From a bacterium (GTDB lineage Bacteria; UBA9089; CG2-30-40-21; SBAY01), in NCBI GenBank assembly GCA_040757115.1, contig JBFLYA010000011.1, positions 1 to 35,524 of the forward strand: a stretch of 35,524 nucleotides of DNA. Direction: 5' to 3'. The position numbers and the translations under genes are program-made. Shown here piece after piece: positions 7,430-14,924 of the stretch (within the stretch, counting starts at the first letter, position 1; the number at the start of each line of letters is the position of its first letter). Under the pieces are notes generated by a model. The model made no database searches. It saw nothing but the letters and a program-made list of their open reading frames with translations, and was not told where the DNA came from.

Positions 7430-8923
7430 ATGAAAAAGGCAAAAACCATTCAAATTTGTGGAACGGGCTCAGCTGTGGGTAAGAGTGTCCTGGTAGCAGG
7501 GTTGTGCCGAATCTTTCTTCAGGAAGGATTTAAGGTAGCACCTTTTAAGGCACAAAATATGGCACTTAATTCCGCTGTTACTCAAGATGGTCTGGAAATC
7601 GGTCGGGCTCAGGCAATGCAGGCACAAGCCTGTGGATTAAAACCTACGGTTGATATGAATCCTGTATTACTTAAGCCGACCAGTAATGTTGACTCCCAGG
7701 TTATTATTTATGGCAAACCAATCGGAAATATGTCCGCATTCCAATATTACAACTACAAATCAAAGATATTTCCTCAGGTCAAAGAATCTCTGAATAGATT
7801 AAGACAGGAATTTGACATTGTGGTCATAGAGGGTGCAGGGTCACCCGCAGAGATTAATCTAAAAAAATACGATATTGTCAATATGCGGATTGCTCGCTTA
7901 ATAAAATCGCCGGTATTGTTAGTCGGCGATATTGACCGAGGTGGTATTTTTGCCTGGTTATTGGGCACATTACAACTTCTGTCTGAGTCCGAAAAAAAGT
8001 TAGTCAAAGGTTTTATCATTAATAAATTTAGAGGCAACAAAGCCCTTTTGAAAAATGGACTGCGTTTTCTGGAAAAAGAATCAGGTAAAAAAGTGGTTGG
8101 TGTTGTTCCTTATTATGATGACATAAAACTGCCTCAAGAAGATTCCCTGTTTTTTGACCAGCCTAAAAAAAGCAGGGTTAAAGAAGACGCAATAAAGATA
8201 GTTGTGGTCAGGCTGCCGCATATCTCTAACTTTACTGATTTTGATGTCTTTGAACAGGAAGAAGTGGATTTTGAGTATAGCGTTGATATAAATGATATAA
8301 AAAAGGCAGACTGTATTATTTTACCAGGAAGTAAGAATACCTGCGATGATTTAGAGTTTCTTTATGAGAAAGGAATTGTTGAGGTAATAAAACAAAAGGC
8401 AGAGCAAGGTTGTGTTATCGTAGGAATTTGCGGCGGCTATCAGATGCTTGGCAACAATATCCGTGATACCTTTGGCGTGGAAGGTAAAAAGAGTGTTCAA
8501 GGACTGGGATTGCTTGATATGGAGACGCAATTTAATAAGGAAAAGAACACCTATCTGGTGCAAGCCAAAGATTTAACCAGAAATCTCCTCATCAACGGTT
8601 ATGAAATCCATCATGGTCTAACTAAAATTAATGGTTCGTATTTATTTTTAATTATCAAACGCGGGGACAAAAAAGTGCATATTAAAGATGGAGCAGTAAA
8701 TTATGCGGGTAATGTCTGGGGGACCTATATTCACGGACTTTTTGATAATCATTTATTTCGACATAATTTCTTAAATGAGCTGAGAAAAAAAAGGGGGTTG
8801 CCCATTAAACAAGTGATGGGTGAATTTTCTCAAGATAAGGAATATGATAAACTTGCTGATTTGTTACGAGAAAATCTTGAGATGGAATTTATAAAGGAAA
8901 TAATCGGTGTCTATAATGGCTAA
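7430..8923 (+). CDS. cobQ: Cobyric acid synthase (CobQ/CbiP)
   Basis: This glutamine-dependent amidotransferase amidates side chains of adenosylcobyrinic acid a,c-diamide to give adenosylcobyric acid. The N-terminal dethiobiotin-synthetase-like ATPase domain has GTGSAVGKS (Walker A, about residues 11-19) and KAQNMALNS. The C-terminal class I glutaminase domain has the nucleophile in GICGGYQMLG and the His in GTYIHGLFDN. The length of 497 residues is typical. There is no clear ribosome binding site in the 9-base gap after cbpB, so translation is probably coupled to cbpB. Its last 8 bases overlap the next gene. It should be repressed by cobalamin through the riboswitch at 5461-5613. Confidence 0.95.
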   Translation: MKKAKTIQICGTGSAVGKSVLVAGLCRIFLQEGFKVAPFKAQNMALNSAVTQDGLEIGRAQAMQAQACGLKPTVDMNPVLLKPTSNVDSQVIIYGKPIGNMSAFQYYNYKSKIFPQVKESLNRLRQEFDIVVIEGAGSPAEINLKKYDIVNMRIARLIKSPVLLVGDIDRGGIFAWLLGTLQLLSESEKKLVKGFIINKFRGNKALLKNGLRFLEKESGKKVVGVVPYYDDIKLPQEDSLFFDQPKKSRVKEDAIKIVVVRLPHISNFTDFDVFEQEEVDFEYSVDINDIKKADCIILPGSKNTCDDLEFLYEKGIVEVIKQKAEQGCVIVGICGGYQMLGNNIRDTFGVEGKKSVQGLGLLDMETQFNKEKNTYLVQAKDLTRNLLINGYEIHHGLTKINGSYLFLIIKRGDKKVHIKDGAVNYAGNVWGTYIHGLFDNHLFRHNFLNELRKKRGLPIKQVMGEFSQDKEYDKLADLLRENLEMEFIKEIIGVYNG

Positions 8924-9710
8924 AACAAAGGCTTTTTGTTGCTGGAGTGGTGGTAAGGATAGCTTATTGGCTTGTGTTAGGGCAAGCAAAGAAGTTGAGG
9001 TTACCTATCTTTTAAATATGGTGGATGAAAATGGTATCTCCTCTCGTTCACACGGACTTGGTTCAAATGTATTGAAACTCCAGGCTGAGATAATCGGTAT
9101 CCCGCTTGTTCAGAAGAAAACCAGCCGACAAACCTATGAACAAAGGTTTAAGGAGGCGATAGCTGAGATTAAAGACCTGGGTGTTTCTCCTGAAAATCGG
9201 GACTCGGGACTCGGGGTTCGGGACTCGGGAAGGCTGGTAGCCGCAGGCTTCAGCCTGATTTCACCTGAACCATCAAACCATCAAACCCATTTTCATCTTC
9301 CTTTGTGCCCACTCCCTGTGGGCATGAGCGTTTCTCAAGGTGTATTTGGCGATATTGATGTTGTAGAACATCGAGATTGGATTGAGCGGGTCTGTCGAGA
9401 AATGGAGATAACCCCAATATTTCCCTTGTGGGAAGCAGATAGAGAGGAGATGCTTGCAGAATTTATGCAGGCTGGCTTTAGAGCCGTGGTTGTCTCAAGC
9501 AAAATAGGACAGGAATGGTTGGGTAGAGAGATAGATGAGCAGTTTGTCAACGAACTGAGGGCATTGGGGAACATTGACCTATGCGGCGAAAATGGCGAAT
9601 ATCACAGCTTTGTCTATGATGGACCTATATTTAAAAAACCGGTACTATTTACCCCGGGTAAAACTACCTTTAAAGACAATCGCTGGTTTTTGGAGATAAT
9701 TCCAAAATAA
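8916..9710 (+). CDS. PP-loop ATP pyrophosphatase (diphthine-ammonia ligase-like, COG2102) with inserted repeat
   Basis: I use the ATG at 8916, overlapping cobQ, giving 264 residues. The PP-loop SGGKDS is at residues 11-16, and the family motifs HGLG, VFGDID, EHRDW and GENGEYHSFVYDGP are all present. These match the MJ0570/diphthine-ammonia ligase family (PF01902). Bacteria lack diphthamide, so the bacterial role is unsettled; the position inside a cobalamin operon suggests a link to corrinoid or nucleotide amidation, which is inference. Residues 91-140 (9186-9335) do not look like protein of this family: they are arginine/serine/proline-rich and encoded by dispersed repeat DNA. Removing these 50 codons leaves about 214 residues, close to the family's usual length. 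The insert keeps the frame open. Confidence 0.8.
   Translation: MAKTKAFCCWSGGKDSLLACVRASKEVEVTYLLNMVDENGISSRSHGLGSNVLKLQAEIIGIPLVQKKTSRQTYEQRFKEAIAEIKDLGVSPENRDSGLGVRDSGRLVAAGFSLISPEPSNHQTHFHLPLCPLPVGMSVSQGVFGDIDVVEHRDWIERVCREMEITPIFPLWEADREEMLAEFMQAGFRAVVVSSKIGQEWLGREIDEQFVNELRALGNIDLCGENGEYHSFVYDGPIFKKPVLFTPGKTTFKDNRWFLEIIPK
9186..9335 (+). repeat. In-frame intergenic-type repeat inside the PP-loop gene
   Basis: The 150-base segment contains GGACTCGGGACTCGGGG and GGTTCGGGACTCGGG direct repeats, a palindromic GCCGCAGGCTTCAGCCTG-like word and GTGCCCACTCCCTGTGGGC, all styled like intergenic palindromes. It splits the family motif stretch LGV...GVFGDID. Its length is a multiple of three and contains no stop. 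Confidence 0.7.
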
Positions 9711-9718
9711 ACTAATTA

Positions 9719-10100
9719 GTAAGCGTTCAGATAGTAATTCACCGCAGAGACGCAGAGCAACAGAGAAAACATAGAAATAAAGTAACTATTCAGCCACTGA
9801 TTATAGCACTTATTAATCGGTAACCGTTCAGGATATAGCCACAGAGTTACAGAGAACACAGAGGGAATATATAACCAACGAATGAACACAAGTACAAAAA
9901 GATTCGACCTGTGCGGTTAAATGTAAAATGGATAATGTAAAATGTATAACTGAAAGGTAATGAGTCTGGCGAAGGACTAAAATTTCCCATTTTTCATTTC
10001 CTATTTTACATTTATTTTTCCTTTGCGTCTCTGCGATGAATTAGTTTAATCGCACAGGTCGATTTTTTTCTCTGCGTCTTTGTGTCTGTGTGGTGAATCA
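9719..10100. mobile_element. Composite of GTAA-ended element remnants before cbiX-cbiC
   Basis: GTAAGCGTTCA (9719-9729) is followed by the CCGCAGAGACGCAGAG block and ATAGAAATAAA, a decayed version of the GxxExxY start seen at 3710. GTAACTATTCAGCCACTG follows at 9782, and a further GTAACCGTTCAGG at 9820. Downstream, TCGACCTGTGCGGTTAA (9904-9920) is mirrored by TTAATCGCACAGGTCGA (10046-10062). The right side ends in CTCTGCGTCTTTGTGTC, next to the cbiX ribosome binding site. It looks like several insertions and deletions on top of each other. No gene is seen in this 400-base gap. Confidence 0.65.
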
Positions 10101-10113
10101 GGAGGTTAAAGAG

Positions 10114-11199
10114 ATGGACGCAATCCTGCTTTTAGGACATGGCAGCAGGTTATCAGAAACCAATAAAACACTCCTTCAAATGGCTCAAATGGTTAAGGAG
10201 ATAGGTAAGATACCATTGGTTGAGATAGCATTTTTACAGTTCCAGAGGCCTGATTTCTTTGACGCTGTCAAAACCTGCATCTCGAAGAACGCAAAAAAAA
10301 TCATTGTCCATCCTTATTTCCTCTATCAGGGAAGACATTTTGAAGAAGATATAACCGAAATGATTACAGAGGCAAAAAAGAGATATAACGAGATTGAGTT
10401 TATCCTCACAGAACCTCTGGGCGTGCATGAAAATATCGCCAGAGTCGTCCTTGAACGAACAAAGAAGAATATCCGTGAGATTAAAATACTCAAATCTCAC
10501 GAAATAGAGGAGAAAAGCATTGAGATAATCGGCGAAGAACTGGGTGAAACAAACTTCCGTGATACTGAATTATCCATTGTCAAAAGGGTTATCCATGCCA
10601 GTGCAGATTTTGATTTTGCTAAAAATCTACGATTCCACCCAGAAGCCGTAGAGGCAGGGATAAGAGCAATAAAGGCGGGAAAAGATATTCTTGTGGATGT
10701 CAGGATGGTTGAGGCAGGGATAAATAAGAGATTGCTTCAAAACTGGCATGGAAGAGTTATCTGTAAAATCCAAAATTTTGCTTCGCAACATTCTTCGCAT
10801 TCAAAATCTAAAATCCAAACTCCAGAAGATAAAACAAAAGCAGAAATGGGAATAGAAATGGCATTACAGAAAAATAACAATATTGGTATCATTGCCATTG
10901 GAAATGCGCCCACAGCCCTCTACCGGGCAATGAAACTCATCCGTGCTGGAATTTACACCCCTGGACTTGTTATTGGTGTGCCAGTTGGCTTTGTTAAGGC
11001 AGTTGAGTCAAAAGAGGTGCTCCTGCATATGAAATATCCATTTATTACCTCAGTGGGAAGAAAAGGCGGAAGTCCGGTCGCAGTGGCAATAGTCAATAGC
11101 CTTTTAAAAATAGCAGAAGGAAATACAGTAACCGTTCCTGTGATTCAGACACTGGACATCAGACACAAGACTATAGACTCTATTTATGCAGGAAATTAG
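10114..11199 (+). CDS. CbiX-CbiC fusion: sirohydrochlorin cobaltochelatase / cobalt-precorrin-8 methylmutase
   Basis: Start chosen at 10114 after AGGAGG (10100-10105), giving 361 residues. Residues 1 to about 120 are CbiX, inserting cobalt into sirohydrochlorin early in anaerobic cobalamin synthesis: LLGHGSR carries the metal-site His, and VHPYFLYQGRHFEED is the second conserved block. Residues from about 130 on are CbiC, which moves a methyl group from C-11 to C-12 to yield cobyrinic acid: VIHASADFDF holds the catalytic His, and VDVRMVEAGI, IGNAPTALYRA and GVPVGFV are family blocks. Such fusions are known in other bacteria. Around 10765-10840 the frame contains AAATCCAAAATTTTG and AAATCTAAAATCCAAA words, suggesting a short AATTCC-type repeat entered the coding region. 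It is separated from the PP-loop gene by mobile-element debris, so it may not share the riboswitch. Confidence 0.9.
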   Translation: MDAILLLGHGSRLSETNKTLLQMAQMVKEIGKIPLVEIAFLQFQRPDFFDAVKTCISKNAKKIIVHPYFLYQGRHFEEDITEMITEAKKRYNEIEFILTEPLGVHENIARVVLERTKKNIREIKILKSHEIEEKSIEIIGEELGETNFRDTELSIVKRVIHASADFDFAKNLRFHPEAVEAGIRAIKAGKDILVDVRMVEAGINKRLLQNWHGRVICKIQNFASQHSSHSKSKIQTPEDKTKAEMGIEMALQKNNNIGIIAIGNAPTALYRAMKLIRAGIYTPGLVIGVPVGFVKAVESKEVLLHMKYPFITSVGRKGGSPVAVAIVNSLLKIAEGNTVTVPVIQTLDIRHKTIDSIYAGN

Positions 11200-12051
11200 T
11201 GACATTTGGGAAACCATCCTCAAAACTTCACTCCCTGAATTTTTCCACCTGTGCAGTTAAACATTTCGCTCCTACGGAGCTGAATTCTTTAAGGATTATC
11301 ATAGTCTACAAATATATCACTCCTAACGGAGTTTAAAAATATAGCACTTATTATTCAAAACTTTACTTAGAATTAAATACTCGTAACTACTCGTAGTGAA
11401 TTAACAAGTTATGCGTGAACCATTGCTACACTATGTCAAATTAGTGCTATAACTCTCTATATTTTTAGACAATTATGTCCATTTGGCTTGCCTTCCTCTA
11501 TTTCTTATGATAAAATGGGGAAAAATAGAATATGAAAATTCGACCTCATCCTTCATTTAATGTCCCATAGGGACATTATATCGGTAAATGGTTTTCCATA
11601 AATTTTCTACCAATATATCGTTCCTACGGAACTGATTGATTTGTCTATCTATTCCTACCGATATTATGTTCCTAACGGAATGATTATTCTCATGCCTTAT
11701 TTATGGGTATTATCCTATGCTGGAGTTTCGTGAATTTTCTATGATTCCTTTCTCATTTAATCTTTGCGTTCTTTGCGGTTAAAAAAAGGATAAACCACAA
11801 AGGGCACAAAGTAGTAACGCAAAGGACACAAAGGGAAGAAAATAGGTGAAGCATTTTTTATCAACTCAACTTCAAAGGATAAGTTGCAAAAAAAAATCAT
11901 CAGGCTTTTGAGCCTAATTTTGCCATCTTTGAGCAAAATAAACAGATTGATAAGGATTCAGATAGCCTCAATAGCTCCTTAAATTAACGAAACTCCAGTA
12001 AAAGTCGTTTAATGTCTCGTTTGAACTGGGTTGTTCTTCGAATAGTCAGCT
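11200..12051. other. Noncoding region of small palindromes
   Basis: No gene is supportable in 850 bases. The region holds short perfect or near-perfect palindromes of one style: GCTCCTACGGAGC (11268-11280), ACTCCTAACGGAGT (11319-11332), TGTCCCATAGGGACA (11561-11575), GTTCCTACGGAAC (11620-11632) and GTTCCTAACGGAA (11668-11680), several preceded by AATATATC. At 11760-11830, CTTTGCGTTCTTTGCGGTTA is mirrored by a CAAAGGGCACAAAG/CGCAAAGGACACAAAG stretch, another dispersed inverted repeat. Confidence 0.7.
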
Positions 12052-12315
12052 TTAAGATAACAAATCCTTTCGTAATTCTTCGACAGAATGAAATACAGGC
12101 ACGGTAGATTTGTCTTCGGCAAATGCTTTCAAGGTCGTTTCATTCGGGATTTCAAGTTTACCAAAACTATGTCGAATATCTTCATCTTTCAGAATATATC
12201 GTGTGACAGCCACGCGGTCTTTTTTTGGTAATGCCCGAAATACCCGATAAAACGCCTCTCCTGTAGTGATTGTCACAGATTGATATTTTTCCAAATCTTT
12301 TTTTGATGTCAACAT
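12052..12315 (-). CDS. Small antitoxin-like protein
   Basis: The 87-residue protein starts at 12315, after AAAGGAGTGCC. The C-terminal third (NETTLKAFAEDKSTVPVFHSVEELRKDLLS split over its last 30 residues) has the look of RelB/DinJ-like or similar antitoxin tails, where a short linker is followed by F-x-S-V-E-E-L and an acidic helix. The N-terminal part is basic and does not show a motif I can name. No toxin gene is adjacent, so it would be an orphan antitoxin or a solitary regulator. A promoter for it is at 12471-12499. The family assignment is weak. Confidence 0.5.
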   Translation of the reverse strand: MLTSKKDLEKYQSVTITTGEAFYRVFRALPKKDRVAVTRYILKDEDIRHSFGKLEIPNETTLKAFAEDKSTVPVFHSVEELRKDLLS

Positions 12316-12404
12316 CTTTGGCACTCCTTTTTTAAACTAATCGGAATTTTTTGAGTGTTACCTTCACTTTTGCCCCGTTAGAAATACCTACTATTGATTG
12401 TTTC

Positions 12405-12668
12405 AGTCCCCCTTTCTCTTCACTCTACTACTTATAGACATTTCTAATGGGGTTTGTCCATTATGAGAATATGTTACCAAAATCTTTCCCTATTGTCAAC
12501 AAGATTTTAACTGACAGTCCTGAAGAGTAAAAATCTTTGCACAAAAACTCCTTGAAATAATCCATTTTTTATTCTGGGAAGGTTTGTTTTTGTTTCTGTT
12601 TCAGTTAGGTTCCAGCCATAATATTGACTATACCTTTGGGGAGAAATTCTTAGCTAATTTTTATAATA
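12405..12668 (-). repeat. Duplicated downstream flank of the res gene, copy 1
   Basis: This block, starting CAGTCCCCCTTTCTCTTCAC, repeats almost base for base at 14661-14924. Each copy is the 3' flank of a res sequence, so the duplicated unit is res plus its downstream 250 bases. Confidence 0.9.
12471..12499 (-). promoter_or_regulatory. Promoter toward the antitoxin-like gene
   Basis: Minus-strand TTGACA (12494-12499) and TAACAT (12471-12476) are 17 bp apart. The duplicated block at 14661 carries the same promoter with TAAAAT. Confidence 0.65.
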
Positions 12669-13248
12669 TCAAATCAACCCAATTTTCAAAAGAGCTATTC
12701 TTAAAATCTTTGCTTGCTTTGTCAAAATAAACCCAGCGTCCGCGATAATTCCGCTCGGTGTTGGTGACTATACCGCCAAAACATTTTTTGCCTTTTTTAT
12801 TTTCACTTTGAATATACTTATACAATCCATCAATTTTTGGTCCAGCAATCTGTTTTGTTAAGCTGGCCTTGGTATCAAACAGGCCAATCCTTCCGTCCTT
12901 CAACTTCACAATAAAATCAACATAAAAGGGGTTCTTTTTGCCGTTGTCATAAGGAACGGCAAAAAATGTTGCGTCTCTGTCACCGTTTTTAAACCACCAC
13001 TCAACTTTGTTGTCCGATTTTTCCAAAAAATCAATAAAAAGCCGTTTCCGGTTCCCATCTTTCATCGCTGTAAAACGGCATCATTATTGATTTCTTTACT
13101 TCTTCAAAATTTCCGCCATCATTATTGTTTTGCCCGAGCCGGTCGGCGACTTGAAAACAAGTTTTTTACTCCCAGAATAACCCAAAAGCCGCTTGGCTTT
13201 TATCAATAAATCATCTATTGCGTTTTCTTGATAAATTTTTAGTTGCAT
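12661..13248 (-). pseudogene. Internally deleted copy of the type III res gene
   Basis: The 5' end (13248 to about 13110) encodes the same first 40-odd residues as the intact res, from MQLKIYQENAI through the Walker A SPTGSGKT to MMAE. The sequence then jumps straight to the C-terminal region (KKSIMMPFYSDERW onward) and continues to the same stop. About 1.6 kb of helicase is missing. The junction falls in GGCGGAAATTTTGAAG, while the intact gene has GGCGGAATTTTTGAAG at the upstream site, which suggests deletion between short similar sequences. A stop codon follows the junction and one extra A in an A-run near 13038 shifts the frame, so the C-terminal 134-codon frame is not a natural protein start. 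It begins 2 bases after the fic stop codon. Confidence 0.9.
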
Positions 13249-13250
13249 AG

Positions 13251-14375
13251 TTAATCAAATAATTTTATGTACTGCTGATGGGCAAAAACTTTATTTCTTT
13301 TTTTGCCAGTTATTTCTCTTAGAATTTCTAATTTAACTAATTTATTGACCAATGCTAAAGCATTAGGATTTTTAAGTCCTGTCATCCTTTCAATGTCTTT
13401 TATTGTCGCAAGGGGTGTGTGAAATAGAGAATTAAAAACTAATGTCGCCTTGTGAGTGGACCTTCCTAAAGATAAAATTTTATTCAAGCCATCCCCCCGT
13501 AGTTTCAATATCTTTTTACTTGTTTCAACTGCCTGTTCGGCGGTAACCGCTACTCCTTCAAGAAAAAACTTTAACCAACCTTCAATATCATCTTTTCCGT
13601 GAAAAGCGTTAAGACGGTCATAATATTCTTGTCTATATTTTTTGAAAAAATCTGAAAGATAAAGCAAGGGCTTAGCTAATGCCTTTTGCTGACAAAGATA
13701 AAATGTAATTAAAAGGCGTCCGATTCTTCCGTTGCCATCTAAAAACGGGTGAATGTTTTCAAATTGAGCATGAAGCAACCCTGTCTTTAACAATATCGGC
13801 ATAGGAGATTTATCGTGCAAAAACTTCTCAAAATTATCCAGCAAAGTCATTATTTCCTGCGGCGGAGCCGGAATAAAAGATGCTCTTTGGAGAGTTATCC
13901 CACCTATCCAATTTTGAGATTTTCTAAATTCTCCCGGTTCCCTTCCTTCGCCTCTTACACCTTCAAGCAAGATTTTATGAATTTCTCTTATCAATCTTAA
14001 AGAGAGCGGGAACGATTTTAGACGGTCTAATCCATAATTCATTGCTTTTATATAATTCAAAATTTCATCAACATCTTTGTGGATTTCCAAATCTTCTACT
14101 TTCGCTTCCGCTTTCAAAACATCGGTAAAGGTAGCTTGTGTTCCCTCCACCTGACTTGATAAAGTCGCCTCTTTTCTGATATACATCAGAATAAAAAAAT
14201 CCACATCGGGCAATGTTTCGGCAATTCCATCCAGCCGACCCAATGCCAAATCTGCTTTTGAAAGCAAACTTTGAAGTTCCTCATCGGCTTTAATTTCAAA
14301 AGGCAAGAAATCTGGCACAAATGCCTTATATTGCAATTCACTTTTTAATTGGTTAATGTATTTTCCGCTTCTCAT
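13251..14375 (-). CDS. Fic-family protein (predicted AMPylator with winged-helix tail)
   Basis: Fic proteins transfer AMP (or related groups) to target proteins. The catalytic loop HPFLDGNGRIGR is at residues 209-220 and matches the HxFx(D/E)GNGRxxR signature completely. Upstream, SSQVEG (73-78) fits the (S/T)xxxE(G/N) inhibitory helix, so this is a class II Fic with its inhibitor in the same chain. Residues about 295-374 look like a winged helix (TPLATIKDIERMTGLKNPNALALVNKLVKLEIL), typical of Fic proteins with DNA-binding tails. The 374-residue length is usual. Its promoter contains three evenly spaced inverted motifs (14383-14434), so autoregulation through the C-terminal domain is plausible. 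It lies between the intact and deleted res copies. Confidence 0.92.
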   Translation of the reverse strand: MRSGKYINQLKSELQYKAFVPDFLPFEIKADEELQSLLSKADLALGRLDGIAETLPDVDFFILMYIRKEATLSSQVEGTQATFTDVLKAEAKVEDLEIHKDVDEILNYIKAMNYGLDRLKSFPLSLRLIREIHKILLEGVRGEGREPGEFRKSQNWIGGITLQRASFIPAPPQEIMTLLDNFEKFLHDKSPMPILLKTGLLHAQFENIHPFLDGNGRIGRLLITFYLCQQKALAKPLLYLSDFFKKYRQEYYDRLNAFHGKDDIEGWLKFFLEGVAVTAEQAVETSKKILKLRGDGLNKILSLGRSTHKATLVFNSLFHTPLATIKDIERMTGLKNPNALALVNKLVKLEILREITGKKRNKVFAHQQYIKLFD

Positions 14376-14382
14376 AATTTTG

Positions 14383-14446
14383 AATCGTAGATTGGTTGTT
14401 TTTAATCTACGATTTTAAGTATAAATCGTAGATAAATTATTGTCAA
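14383..14446 (-). promoter_or_regulatory. fic promoter with triple operator
   Basis: On the minus strand TTGACA (14441-14446) and TATACT (14418-14423) are exactly 17 bp apart. The 11-mer AATCTACGATT or its complement occurs three times: 14383-14393, 14404-14414 and 14424-14434 (last one with a final mismatch). Spacing is 21 and 20 bp, two helical turns, with one site filling the spacer between -35 and -10. That geometry suits repression by a dimer or oligomer. Confidence 0.85.
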
Positions 14447-14660
14447 TCTTTTTCTACCATAGATAACTTTTTGATTGTTTATGTTTTACTAAATAAATCA
14501 TTTACATATCTTTTTAATCGTCCCCGCACAAAAAATTTTTTCATTTAAGGAAACGAAAATTTTTCTGTTTTGATATTCTGCTAACGCAGAATTGCAGAAA
14601 CGCTTCCCACCCCAGACGACGGAGCGGGCGGGCAAAAATTCATTGGTGGGGATGACACTC

Positions 14661-14924
14661 AGTCCCCCTTTCTCTTCACTCTACTACTTATACACATTTC
14701 TAACGGGGTTTGCCATTATGAGAATATTTTACCAAAATCTTTCCCTATTGTCAACGAGATTTTAACTGACAGTCCTGAAGAGTAAAAAATCTTCACACAA
14801 AAACCCCTTGAAATAATCCATTTTTTATTCTGGGAAGGTTTGTTTTTCTTTCTGTTTCAGTTAGGTTCCAGCCGTAATATTGACTATACCTTTGGGAAGG
14901 AATTCTTAGCTAATTTTTATAATA
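14661..14924 (-). repeat. Duplicated downstream flank of the res gene, copy 2
   Basis: Near-identical to 12405-12668. It includes TTGACA (14749-14754) and TAAAAT (14726-14731) on the minus strand, 17 bp apart, which could add readthrough transcription toward fic. The remaining 14447-14660 stretch holds no gene; it has an inverted repeat around TTCTGCTAACGCAGAATTGC and a GGGCGGGC stretch. Confidence 0.85.

Noticed and set aside
12661-13065. Separate 134-residue gene
   Set aside because: It is the C-terminal part of a deleted res copy; the apparent start is produced by a one-base frameshift in an A-run.
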